A stretch of 64,000 nucleotides of DNA, from contig CAWEZI010000005.1 in assembly GCA_963813525.1 (NCBI GenBank), positions 2,418,001 to 2,482,000 of the forward strand, written 5' to 3'. Shown piece after piece: positions 38,413 through 46,042 of the stretch. The DNA comes from Bog-756 sp963813525. Lineage in GTDB: Bacteria > Actinomycetota > Acidimicrobiia > Acidimicrobiales > RAAP-2. The translations under genes and the position numbers were made by a program. Under the pieces are notes generated by a model. It worked only from the letters and a program-made list of their open reading frames with translations. It searched no databases and was not told the DNA's origin. How positions within the stretch are numbered: the first letter of the stretch is position 1; each line of letters opens with the position of its first letter.

Positions 38413-38418
38413 TAGGGT
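38413..38418 (+). promoter_or_regulatory. -10 box for leaderless dop
   Basis: TAGGGT ends seven bases before GTG 38426, with no ribosome site. It implies a promoter inside the proteasome cluster. Confidence 0.5.
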
Positions 38419-38425
38419 CGGCTTC

Positions 38426-39919
38426 GTGGCCATCCCCAAGGTCTGCGGAATCGAGACCGAGTACGGCATCCAGGTTGTGCACGGCGACCCCAACCCGATC
38501 GCCGCCTCCTCGGTGCTCATCAACGCCTATGCCCACGACGTGGCCCGTCAGCAGACCGGCTGGGACTTCGAGGACGAGGCCCCGGGCAACGACGCCCGGG
38601 GGTTCGCCCGCGAGGACGCCATGCCCCCGCAGGTGGAGACACATCTGGTCAACACTGTCCTGACCAACGGGGCCCGGTTCTACGTGGACCACGCCCATCC
38701 CGAATACTCGACGCCCGAGTGCCGCGACGCTCTGGAGTGCCTCCGCTATGACCGCGCCGGCGAGCTCATCCTGACCCGTTCGATGGAAGCAGCCGATCTG
38801 TCCGCCCACGACGGGTCGCATCTGGTCATCTACAAGAACAATTCGGACGGCAAGGGCAACTCGTACGGCGCCCACGAGAACTACCTCATGGACCGGGCCG
38901 CTCCTTTCACCCGCATCGTGAACGGGGTCACCCCCCACTTCGTGACCCGGCAGATCTACTGCGGGGCCGGAAAGGTCGGGTCGGAGACCGCCATCCACGA
39001 TGGCGAGAGGGTCGACTTCCAGATCTCGCAGCGGGCCGAGTTCTTCGAAGAGCAGGTGGGACTGGAGACGACCCTCAAGCGCCCGATCGTCAACACCCGG
39101 GACGAGCCCCACGCCGACCCCCATCGTTACCGCCGACTGCATGTCATCGTGGGCGACGCCAACCTGGCCGAAGTGGCCACCTTCTTGAAGGTGGGGACCA
39201 CCTCGCTGGTGCTGGCCATGATCGAGGACGACGTCACCGGCAGTCGCAGCCTGCAGCTGGCCGATCCGGTGACCGCCATGCACCAGGTGGCCGTGGACCG
39301 TACCTTCACCCGTCCGCTCCTGATGACCGACGGTTCCACGGCCACCGCGCTGGCCATCCAGTGGGAACTGTTCTCTCTGGCCCGCAAGTACGCCGACGAC
39401 CGCGGCCTCGAGTGCCTCGGGGCCGAATCGATCGGTGAGTCCGTGCTCGCCCGGTGGGAGGCGGTCCTCCACGGCCTGGAGACCGACCCGATGTCGTTGT
39501 CCCGTCAACTGGACTGGGTGGCCAAGCTCCAGCTGATCGAGGCCTATCGGGCCCGCCACGGGTGCGGATGGGACGATCACCGTCTGGCCGCACTGGATCT
39601 GCAGTACCACGACCTGCGCCCGGCACGGTCACTGTTCGCCCGTCTGGACACCGAGCGTCTCATCGATGAGAGCGCGGTGGCGGCCGCGGTGAGCGAGCCG
39701 CCCCGGGAGACCCGTGCCTGGTTCCGGGGCCAGTGCCTCAAGAAATGGCCGGCCGAAGTGGTCACCGCCAACTGGGATTCCCTGGTGTTCGACCTCGGCA
39801 CCGACCCGTTGCGGCGTGTCCCTATGATGGATCCACTGAAGGGAACGGCTGAATATGTCGAGGAATTACTCGAGGCGTGCGCGAGCCCGTCCGAGTTGCT
39901 GGACCGATTGAGCAGCTAG
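38426..39919 (+). CDS. dop: Depupylase/deamidase Dop
   Basis: Dop removes Pup from substrates, and in species with Pup-GGQ also deamidates the Pup terminus. The 497-residue glutamine-synthetase-like protein begins MAIPKVCGIETEYGIQ with the metal-binding glutamates, and has the HPEYSTPECRDALE segment, NNSDGKGNSYGAHENYL and NTRDEPHAD. The insertion after residue 40 (INAYAHDVARQ) corresponds to the Dop-loop region that separates Dop from PafA. Since Pup here ends in Glu, deamidation should be unnecessary and depupylation its main job. Confidence 0.95.
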   Translation: MAIPKVCGIETEYGIQVVHGDPNPIAASSVLINAYAHDVARQQTGWDFEDEAPGNDARGFAREDAMPPQVETHLVNTVLTNGARFYVDHAHPEYSTPECRDALECLRYDRAGELILTRSMEAADLSAHDGSHLVIYKNNSDGKGNSYGAHENYLMDRAAPFTRIVNGVTPHFVTRQIYCGAGKVGSETAIHDGERVDFQISQRAEFFEEQVGLETTLKRPIVNTRDEPHADPHRYRRLHVIVGDANLAEVATFLKVGTTSLVLAMIEDDVTGSRSLQLADPVTAMHQVAVDRTFTRPLLMTDGSTATALAIQWELFSLARKYADDRGLECLGAESIGESVLARWEAVLHGLETDPMSLSRQLDWVAKLQLIEAYRARHGCGWDDHRLAALDLQYHDLRPARSLFARLDTERLIDESAVAAAVSEPPRETRAWFRGQCLKKWPAEVVTANWDSLVFDLGTDPLRRVPMMDPLKGTAEYVEELLEACASPSELLDRLSS

Positions 39920-39942
39920 AGAGTAGGGGATGGCTGATCACA

Positions 39943-40137
39943 ATGGCTGAACGAGAGCAAAAGAAGAAGACCACGACCGAACGGGTCGATGATGTGGTCG
40001 AGGAGGTCCCGGCGTCTTCGGCGGCCGGCGACAAGTTGAAGGCTGAACTGGACGACCTGCTCGACGAGATCGATGAGGTACTCGAGGACAACGCCGAGGA
40101 ATTCGTCCGCAACTACGTGCAAAAGGGTGGCGAGTAG
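39943..40137 (+). CDS. pup: Prokaryotic ubiquitin-like protein Pup, GGE form
   Basis: A 64-residue, highly charged, largely disordered protein, the tag ligated to substrate lysines by PafA. The helix-forming AELDDLLDEIDEVLEDNAEE (residues about 34-53) binds the ATPase coiled coil. The end is FVRNYVQKGGE: the terminal residue is already Glu, not Gln. ATG 39943 has GGGGATGG upstream; the frame is open further up but that would add non-Pup sequence. It lies 23 bases after dop and 5 bases before prcB. Confidence 0.96.
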   Translation: MAEREQKKKTTTERVDDVVEEVPASSAAGDKLKAELDDLLDEIDEVLEDNAEEFVRNYVQKGGE

Positions 40138-40142
40138 CGCCT

Positions 40143-40955
40143 GTGACCCTGCCCCTCTTTTCGACAACCGAAGACCCCGGGCCCGATTTTGCAGGACTGA
40201 TCCGCAAGCTGCAGGTGCCTCTTCGCCACCCGGCCACTGCTGGCGCGGGATCGACCACGGCTGCTGCCGACTTCCGTCACGGGACCACGGTGGTGGCCCT
40301 GCGATCGGCGGACGGCATTGTCATGGCCGGCGACCGACGGGCCACCGAAGGTCACGCCATCGCCCACCGGTCGATGCAGAAGGTGTTCGCAGCCGACCGC
40401 TACTCGGCCGTGGCCATCGCCGGTGCAGCCGGCCCCGCCGTCGAGATGGTCCGCCTCTTCCAGACCCAGCTCGAGCACTACGAGAAGGTGGAGGGAGTGG
40501 TGCTCAGCCTCGAGGGCAAGGCCAATCAACTCAGTCAGATGGTGCGGGAGCACCTGCCCATGGCCATGCAGGGCCTGGCCGTGGTCCCTCTGTTTGCCGG
40601 CTACGACCTGACCCGCCAGACGGGCCGCATCTTCACCTACGACGTGACCGGTGGACACTACGAGGAGACCGAGCACAACGCCACCGGATCCGGCGGGCGG
40701 GACGCCCGTACCACCATCAAATTGGGCTACCGGGTGGGGATGGACCGCGACGACGCCGTCGAGCTGGCCATCGAGGCCCTGTACGAGGCGGCTGACGAGG
40801 ACTCTGCCACCGGGGGCCCCGACTTGATCCGGGGCATCTATCCGACGGTGGCCACCGTGACAGCCGAGGGCTACCAGCTGGCCACCGACGAAGAGGTGGC
40901 CGAACGGTTCGCCACCCTCATCGAGCGACGACGGAGTGAGGGTCGCCAGCCATGA
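40143..40955 (+). CDS. prcB: Proteasome beta subunit
   Basis: The catalytic subunit of the 20S core. The 270-residue precursor has a 47-residue propeptide ending in HG, and autocleavage exposes Thr48 (HG-TTVVALR). DRRATEGHAIAHRSMQKVF carries the conserved Asp and Lys of the active site. GTG 40143 starts five bases after pup, and the stop overlaps the prcA ATG by four bases, so beta and alpha are translationally coupled. Confidence 0.96.
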   Translation: MTLPLFSTTEDPGPDFAGLIRKLQVPLRHPATAGAGSTTAAADFRHGTTVVALRSADGIVMAGDRRATEGHAIAHRSMQKVFAADRYSAVAIAGAAGPAVEMVRLFQTQLEHYEKVEGVVLSLEGKANQLSQMVREHLPMAMQGLAVVPLFAGYDLTRQTGRIFTYDVTGGHYEETEHNATGSGGRDARTTIKLGYRVGMDRDDAVELAIEALYEAADEDSATGGPDLIRGIYPTVATVTAEGYQLATDEEVAERFATLIERRRSEGRQP

Positions 40956-41629
40956 CCATGCCTTACTACGTGGCCCCGGAACAGGTCATGAAGGACCGGG
41001 CCGAGTACGCCCAGAAGGGCATCGCCCGCGGTCGTTCGCTCATCGCCACCACCTACGACGCCGGCATCGCCATCGTGGCCGACAATCCGTCGCGCTCGCT
41101 CCACAAGATCAGCGAGATCTACGACCGGATCGCCTTCGCCGGTGTGGGCAAGTACAACGAGTTCGACCAGCTCCGCGTGTCGGGCATCCGCCATGCCGAC
41201 ACCAAGGGTTACGCCTACAGCCGCGAGGACGTCGACGCCCGTTCGCTGGCCAACCTCTATGCCCAGTACCTCGGTCAGGTCTTCACCCACGAGATGAAGC
41301 CGCTCGAGGTGGAGATCCTGGTGGCTGAGCTGGGGGTGGGGCTACGCCCTCCGCAGCTGTACCACATCGCCTACGAAGGCACCATCACCGACGAGGACCG
41401 GTACGCGGTGCTCGGCGGCGAGACCGAGGCCATCGCCGAGCGGCTCGAGCAGGACTGGAGGGAGGGGTGGGATCTGTCGGGCGCCCTGGGTGCCGCCGTG
41501 GGCGCCCTGGCCGGTGCCGACCGCACCCTGGCCGGGCGCGATCTCGAGGTGGCGGTGCTGTCCGACGGCAACGGGCGCCGGGCCTTCCGCCGTCTGGTCG
41601 ACGCCGAACTCGAGTCCCTGTTGGTCTGA
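40952..41629 (+). CDS. prcA: Proteasome alpha subunit
   Basis: The 225-residue structural subunit that forms the outer rings and gate. It begins MTMPYYVAPEQVMKDRAEYAQKGI, the gating peptide and H0 helix, followed by SLHKISEIYDRIAFAGVGKYNEFDQLR. No catalytic threonine is present, as expected. It is overlapped at the 5' end by prcB (ATGA). The C-terminal tail is shorter than in mycobacterial PrcA. Confidence 0.96.
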   Translation: MTMPYYVAPEQVMKDRAEYAQKGIARGRSLIATTYDAGIAIVADNPSRSLHKISEIYDRIAFAGVGKYNEFDQLRVSGIRHADTKGYAYSREDVDARSLANLYAQYLGQVFTHEMKPLEVEILVAELGVGLRPPQLYHIAYEGTITDEDRYAVLGGETEAIAERLEQDWREGWDLSGALGAAVGALAGADRTLAGRDLEVAVLSDGNGRRAFRRLVDAELESLLV

Positions 41630-41697
41630 ATCGTCACTTTTCGGGCAGCCCGAGGGTCAATTCACGGTTGAGGCACGGTTGAGCGCCCCGCTCACGG

Positions 41698-41703
41698 TAC
41701 CGT
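41698..41703 (+). promoter_or_regulatory. -10 box for leaderless pafA
   Basis: TACCGT ends seven bases before ATG 41711, so pafA has its own promoter in the 81-base gap after prcA. Confidence 0.5.
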
Positions 41704-41710
41704 GAAGGTA

Positions 41711-43069
41711 ATGGACAAGCGGATCTACGGCTTGGAGAACGAGTACGGGGTCACCTGCACGCTGCGCGGGCAGCGACGTCTGAGTCCCGACGAGGTGGCC
41801 CGCTATCTGTTCCGGCGGGTCGTGAGCTGGGGGCGGTCGTCCAACGTCTTCCTCGAGAACGGTGCCCGCCTCTATCTCGACGTGGGCAGCCATCCCGAAT
41901 ACGCCACCCCCGAATGCGATGACATCTCCGAGCTGGTGGTGCACGACAAAGCGGGGGAGTGGATCCTCTCGTCGTTGGTGGAAGGGGCCGAGGCCCGTCT
42001 GCGTGAGGAGGGCATCAGGGGGGACATCTACCTGTTCAAGAACAACACCGACTCGGCCGGTAATTCCTACGGATGCCATGAGAACTACCTGACCAGCCGA
42101 CGCGACGATTTCGCCCATTACACCGAGGTGCTCATACCGTTTCTGGTCAGCCGCCAGGCCTACGCCGGGGCCGGCAAGGTCCTCCAGACGGCCCGTGGTG
42201 CTGTCTACTGCCTCAGCCAGAGGGCGGAGCACATATGGGAGGGCGTGTCGTCGGCCACCACCCGGAGCCGGCCCATCATCAACACCCGCGACGAACCGCA
42301 CTCCGACGCCGAAAAATACCGTCGTCTGCACGTGATCGTGGGCGACTCGAACATGAGCGAATACGCCACATTCCTGAAGGTCGGGGCCACCAGCATCGTG
42401 CTGCGCATGCTCGAGGATCCCTCGACGGTGATGCGGGACCTGACCCTCGAGAACCCCATCCGGGCCATCCGCGAGATCAGCCACGACATCACCTGCCGGC
42501 GCCCGGTCCGTCTGGCCAACGGGAGGGAGATGAGCGCCCTCGACATCCAGGGGGAGTACCTCCAGAGGGCCATCCGCTACCGCGACCGGCAAGGTCTTTC
42601 CCCCCAGGAGGACCGGGCCCTCGACATGTGGGAGCACTGTCTAAAGGGGCTCGAGGCCGATCCCCTGTCCCTGCACAGGGAGTGTGACTGGGTGGCCAAG
42701 TACCGCCTGATCGATCACTACCGGGCCCGTCACCGGCTCTCCCTGCACAATCCGGCGGTCTCCCTCCTCGATCTGCAGTATCACGACGTCGACCGGAACA
42801 GGGGCCTCTACTACCGGCTCCAGCATCACGACCAGCTCGACCGGATCTGTGACGACGCCGACATCGCCACCGCCATGTCCCTGCCACCACAGACCACCCG
42901 GGCCCGTCTGCGCGGGGAATTCGTGAAGAAGGCCAAGGAACGTCGGCGTGATTTCACCGTGGACTGGGTCCATCTCAAGCTCAACGACCAGGCGCAACGC
43001 ACGGTTCTCCTGAAGGACCCCTTCAAATCCAAGGACGAACGGGTCGAGAAGCTCATCGCCGGACTGTGA
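41711..43069 (+). CDS. pafA: Pup-protein ligase PafA
   Basis: PafA phosphorylates the Pup C-terminal glutamate and joins it to substrate lysines. The 452-residue protein starts MDKRIYGLENEYGVTCTLRG with the conserved metal-binding glutamate, and has LDVGSHPEYATPECDDI with the putative base Asp, NNTDSAGNSYGCHENYL, and NTRDEPHSDAEKYRRLHVIVGD. The C-terminal domain ends KDERVEKLIAGL. The length equals the typical PafA when ATG 41711 is used; the TACCGT at seven bases supports that start over GTG 41702. Confidence 0.96.
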   Translation: MDKRIYGLENEYGVTCTLRGQRRLSPDEVARYLFRRVVSWGRSSNVFLENGARLYLDVGSHPEYATPECDDISELVVHDKAGEWILSSLVEGAEARLREEGIRGDIYLFKNNTDSAGNSYGCHENYLTSRRDDFAHYTEVLIPFLVSRQAYAGAGKVLQTARGAVYCLSQRAEHIWEGVSSATTRSRPIINTRDEPHSDAEKYRRLHVIVGDSNMSEYATFLKVGATSIVLRMLEDPSTVMRDLTLENPIRAIREISHDITCRRPVRLANGREMSALDIQGEYLQRAIRYRDRQGLSPQEDRALDMWEHCLKGLEADPLSLHRECDWVAKYRLIDHYRARHRLSLHNPAVSLLDLQYHDVDRNRGLYYRLQHHDQLDRICDDADIATAMSLPPQTTRARLRGEFVKKAKERRRDFTVDWVHLKLNDQAQRTVLLKDPFKSKDERVEKLIAGL

Positions 43070-43090
43070 ACTCACCCTACGGGTGAGTTC
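43068..43090 (+). terminator. Hairpin at the end of pafA
   Basis: GAACTCACCC and GGGTGAGTTC form a perfect 10-base stem around a TAC loop, beginning within the pafA stop codon. There is no T-run, as is common in actinobacterial terminators. Confidence 0.6.
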
Positions 43091-43144
43091 GACCACGCTC
43101 CGGCCCCGACACAGCCTCGACCGTAACGGCCACCGACGGTGGGG

Positions 43145-43150
43145 TAGCGT
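43145..43150 (+). promoter_or_regulatory. -10 box for first lepB
   Basis: TAGCGT ends nine bases before GTG 43160. The same hexamer and spacing recur before the second lepB. Confidence 0.5.
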
Positions 43151-43159
43151 CCTGGGTTC

Positions 43160-43816
43160 GTGGTCACCCAACCTCCCACAGACGCCTACTCCGCGCTCGA
43201 ACACGGTCCGCCGACCGACCTGCTCGGCAGTCCGGTGGAACCTCCGCCGGTGAAGGGCCGCGGCTACCGGACGGTGGTCGAATGGGCCATCATCCTGATC
43301 GCCGTGCTCATTTGCACGGTGGGGTTGCGCACCTACGTCATCCAGTCCTTCTCGATCCCTTCCCTGTCGATGTACCCCACGCTGCAGGTGGGTGACCGGA
43401 TCATCGTCGACAAGCTGAGCTACCACCTCCATGCCGTGCACCGGGGCGACATCATCGTCTTCCGACGTCCTCCTCTGGAGGATCAGGAGTACGCCGACCT
43501 GGTCAAGCGGGTGATCGGTCTCCCGGGCGAGACCATCTCGTCCGAGAACGGCCACATCTACATCAACGGGAAGAGGCTCAACGAACCGTGGCTCCCACCC
43601 GGCCCCGACAGCTACTCGGGTCCGCTCCCCGGCGACGCCCACCCGCAGTTCAACCTGCCCGGACCGGTCAAGATCCCGGCCGGTGAGTACTACGTGATGG
43701 GGGACAACCGGACGGACTCCGAGGACAGTAGGTTCTTCGGGCCCATACCCAAATCGTTGATCGTGGGTCGTGCGGTAGCGGTGGTCTGGCCCCTCGACCA
43801 CATCAAGGGGCTCTGA
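43160..43816 (+). CDS. lepB: Type I signal peptidase (first copy)
   Basis: LepB removes signal peptides at the outer face of the membrane. The 218-residue protein has one N-terminal transmembrane helix (about 38-58), Ser70 in SIPSLSMYPTL and Lys116 in LVKRVIGLPG forming the Ser/Lys dyad, and the box E motif YYVMGDNRTDSEDSR. It lies between pafA and the Tat genes, where mycobacteria carry pafB and pafC. A paralog follows 89 bases later. Confidence 0.95.
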   Translation: MVTQPPTDAYSALEHGPPTDLLGSPVEPPPVKGRGYRTVVEWAIILIAVLICTVGLRTYVIQSFSIPSLSMYPTLQVGDRIIVDKLSYHLHAVHRGDIIVFRRPPLEDQEYADLVKRVIGLPGETISSENGHIYINGKRLNEPWLPPGPDSYSGPLPGDAHPQFNLPGPVKIPAGEYYVMGDNRTDSEDSRFFGPIPKSLIVGRAVAVVWPLDHIKGL

Positions 43817-43860
43817 CCGTTCTCTTCGACTGGTCCGGCATGGCCTCGCCGCCGGTGGCT

Positions 43861-43878
43861 CTCCGATCCGGATCGGAG
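43861..43878. promoter_or_regulatory. 18-base perfect palindrome at the second lepB promoter
   Basis: CTCCGATCC-GGATCGGAG is its own reverse complement. It is centred about 36 bases before GTG 43906, over the expected -35 of the TAGCGT promoter. It could be an operator; as RNA it could fold as a 7-base stem with a CCGG loop and act as a terminator for the first lepB. Confidence 0.5.
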
Positions 43879-43890
43879 CCATCGGTGGGC

Positions 43891-43896
43891 TAGCGT
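43891..43896 (+). promoter_or_regulatory. -10 box for second lepB
   Basis: TAGCGT lies nine bases before GTG 43906. That GTG opens a frame different from the conserved LepB frame, which points to a frame break near 44004. Confidence 0.45.
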
Positions 43897-44012
43897 CGCG
43901 GCCTGGTGTCATCCGACCTTCAGAAGGCCTCGGCCACGATCGTGGAGTCGCCGGCCGATTCGAGGCGTCCGCCTCTTCCGGTCCCCAGTCTCGAGATCCC
44001 TCCCCCCGGCCG

Positions 44013-44726
44013 GTGCCGGAGCTCCCCGTGGCCGGCGAGGCGTCGTCCCACCTGTCCGGACGGTGGATCCTGGAGTGGAGCCTGGTCCTGGTGGTCGCCC
44101 TCCTCCTGGCCCTCGGGGTGCGCACCTTTGTGGCCCAGATGTTCTACATCCCGTCAGGATCGATGCTGCCCACCCTCCAGGTCGGGGATCGCATCGTGGT
44201 GGACAAGCTGAGCTACCAACTCAACGCTGTCCACCGTGGGGACATCGTGGTCTTTCGGCGACCTCCGCTCGAGCAGGCGCCGTACGCCGATCTGGTCAAA
44301 CGGGTCATCGGTCTCCCCGGTGACACCATTTCGGCCGTCGACGGACGGGTCTACATCGACGGGAGGCCCCTCAGCGAGCCTTGGCTGCCCAACCCGCCAC
44401 CGCCCACGTCGCCGAGCCCACTGCCCAACGGGTTCAGCCTCAACCATCCCTACACGGTGCCGGCCGGCGACTACTACGTGATGGGCGACAACCGGACCGA
44501 TTCCGAGGACAGCCGCTACTTCGGTCCCATCTCGGGAAACCTGATCGTGGGCAAGATGGCCTTCGTGGTCTGGCCCTTGGACGACACCGGGTGGATGGTG
44601 GTGCTCTCCCTGGGGGCGGGCGTGGTGGTGCTGCTGCTGCTGGTGGCGGCCATGACCGGCAGGCGAGAACGGACCACCGGCCCGGTTCCGGTGCACGGGC
44701 CGCCGCTGTCCGACGCCACCTGGTGA
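44013..44726 (+). CDS. lepB: Type I signal peptidase (second copy), 5' end probably frame-broken
   Basis: The intact frame gives 237 residues with a transmembrane helix (about 18-40), dyad Ser50 in YIPSGSMLPTL and Lys96 in LVKRVIGLPG, and YYVMGDNRTDSEDSR. Unlike the first copy it has a second hydrophobic helix at the C-terminus (WMVVLSLGAGVVVLLLLVAA). GTG 44013 has no ribosome site or adjacent -10. The true start is probably GTG 43906: adding one C to the C6 run at 44002-44007 joins its frame to this one and gives an N-terminus like the first copy. Confidence 0.9.
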   Translation: MPELPVAGEASSHLSGRWILEWSLVLVVALLLALGVRTFVAQMFYIPSGSMLPTLQVGDRIVVDKLSYQLNAVHRGDIVVFRRPPLEQAPYADLVKRVIGLPGDTISAVDGRVYIDGRPLSEPWLPNPPPPTSPSPLPNGFSLNHPYTVPAGDYYVMGDNRTDSEDSRYFGPISGNLIVGKMAFVVWPLDDTGWMVVLSLGAGVVVLLLLVAAMTGRRERTTGPVPVHGPPLSDATW

Positions 44727-44764
44727 CCGGCTGACCCCGGGCCCCCCCGGATCGGGACCCCAAG

Positions 44765-44770
44765 TACACT
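44765..44770 (+). promoter_or_regulatory. -10 box for leaderless tatB
   Basis: TACACT ends seven bases before GTG 44778, with no ribosome site. Confidence 0.5.
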
Positions 44771-44777
44771 CGGGCCT

Positions 44778-45248
44778 GTGGATTTCCTGAGTCCGGCGAA
44801 GCTGTTGGTCATCCTGGTGGTGGCCCTGGTCGTGCTGGGCCCGGACAAGCTCCCCAAGGTGGCCAAGCAGATCGGCAGCCTGTGGGGCGACTTCCGCAAG
44901 TTCAGGGAGCGTTTGGAGTCCGACGTGCGCAACAACTTCCCCGACCTCCCGTCGACCGAGACCATCACCCACGCCGTCCGCTCACCCCTGTCCTTCCTCG
45001 ACACGCTGGCCGACACCCACGGCGCCGAGAACGGGGCCACCTCCACCGCGGCCAACGGCTTCGAACCCCCCGAGGCCCAGGGAGACGACGTGCAGCCGTC
45101 GGCCGATGCCAACCGACCGGCGGGAATCGTGCAGGCGGCGGAGGAGACACCGGTCATTCCCGGGTTGATGATCAGCGACGCCGGTGGCATCGTCCACCAG
45201 GTTCGTTCGTCGGGGGGCGTCGTCCCCGACCAGCCCGGACTGAACTGA
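44778..45248 (+). CDS. tatB: Sec-independent translocase TatA/TatB family protein
   Basis: The 156-residue protein has one N-terminal membrane helix (FLSPAKLLVILVVALVVLG), a hinge GPDKLPKVA, an amphipathic helix, and a long acidic, disordered tail. The LGPxKLP hinge and long tail favour TatB, the substrate-receptor partner of TatC; gene position matches mycobacterial tatA. It lies 44 bases before tatC and should form the Tat complex that exports folded proteins. Confidence 0.85.
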   Translation: MDFLSPAKLLVILVVALVVLGPDKLPKVAKQIGSLWGDFRKFRERLESDVRNNFPDLPSTETITHAVRSPLSFLDTLADTHGAENGATSTAANGFEPPEAQGDDVQPSADANRPAGIVQAAEETPVIPGLMISDAGGIVHQVRSSGGVVPDQPGLN

Positions 45249-45292
45249 CCGGGTCGGCAGTGCGGGCACCGGTCGGCTCGGGGTAGAGGGTC

Positions 45293-46042
45293 GTGGCCAT
45301 TTCACTCAGACGTCGCAACGAGGCCCGCCCGTCGCCTGACTCGATGACCCTGGTCGAACATCTGACCGAGCTGCGCAAGCGGGTCCTGGTGTCGGCGGCG
45401 GCGTTCCTCATCGCCGGCGTGGTCGCCTTCCTGGCGTACCCGTGGATCCTCTCGTTCCTCCAGCACCCCTACTGCGAAATCTCCCCCCGCCGGTGCGGTT
45501 TCTACATCACCGCTCCGCTGGCCGGGCTGACCTTGCGGGTCCAGATCGCCGCCTACGGGGGGCTGTTCCTAGCCTCGCCGATTCTCCTCTGGGAGCTCTG
45601 GCGGTTCATCACCCCGGGTCTCAAGCGCAACGAGAAGCGCTACGCCATCCCCTTCATCCTGGTGTCCATCTTCCTGTTCGCCCTGGGTTGCCTGGTGGCC
45701 TACATCACCTTTCCCCATGCTCTGCGCTGGCTCGGGAGCATCGGTGGACCGAGCCTCACCGAAATCCTCGACCCCAGCAAGTACATAGGACTGATCGTCC
45801 TGCTGATGACCGTGTTCGGCGTCACTTTCGAATTCCCGGTGCTGCTGGTGTCGCTCGAGATCGCCGGCGTCCTGACCCCGGCCCAGCTGTCCTCGTGGCG
45901 GCGCTGGGCCATCGTCCTGATCGTGGTGGTGGCCGGGGTGATCACCCCCAGCTCCGATCCCTTCTCGATGATGGCCCTGGCCATACCCCTCTACATCTTC
46001 TACGAAGTGTCGATCGTCATCGGGAAGATCATCACCCGATGA
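45293..46042 (+). CDS. tatC: Sec-independent protein translocase TatC
   Basis: The 249-residue protein has the TatC N-terminal signature MTLVEHLTELRKRVLVS, six hydrophobic segments, and the conserved LWELWRFITPGLKRNEKRY and FGVTFEFPVLLV regions. It recognises twin-arginine signals together with TatB. The GTG 45293 start gives a short basic N-terminus. Its stop overlaps the helicase start (ATGA), the same tatC-helY linkage seen in mycobacteria. Confidence 0.95.
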   Translation: MAISLRRRNEARPSPDSMTLVEHLTELRKRVLVSAAAFLIAGVVAFLAYPWILSFLQHPYCEISPRRCGFYITAPLAGLTLRVQIAAYGGLFLASPILLWELWRFITPGLKRNEKRYAIPFILVSIFLFALGCLVAYITFPHALRWLGSIGGPSLTEILDPSKYIGLIVLLMTVFGVTFEFPVLLVSLEIAGVLTPAQLSSWRRWAIVLIVVVAGVITPSSDPFSMMALAIPLYIFYEVSIVIGKIITR

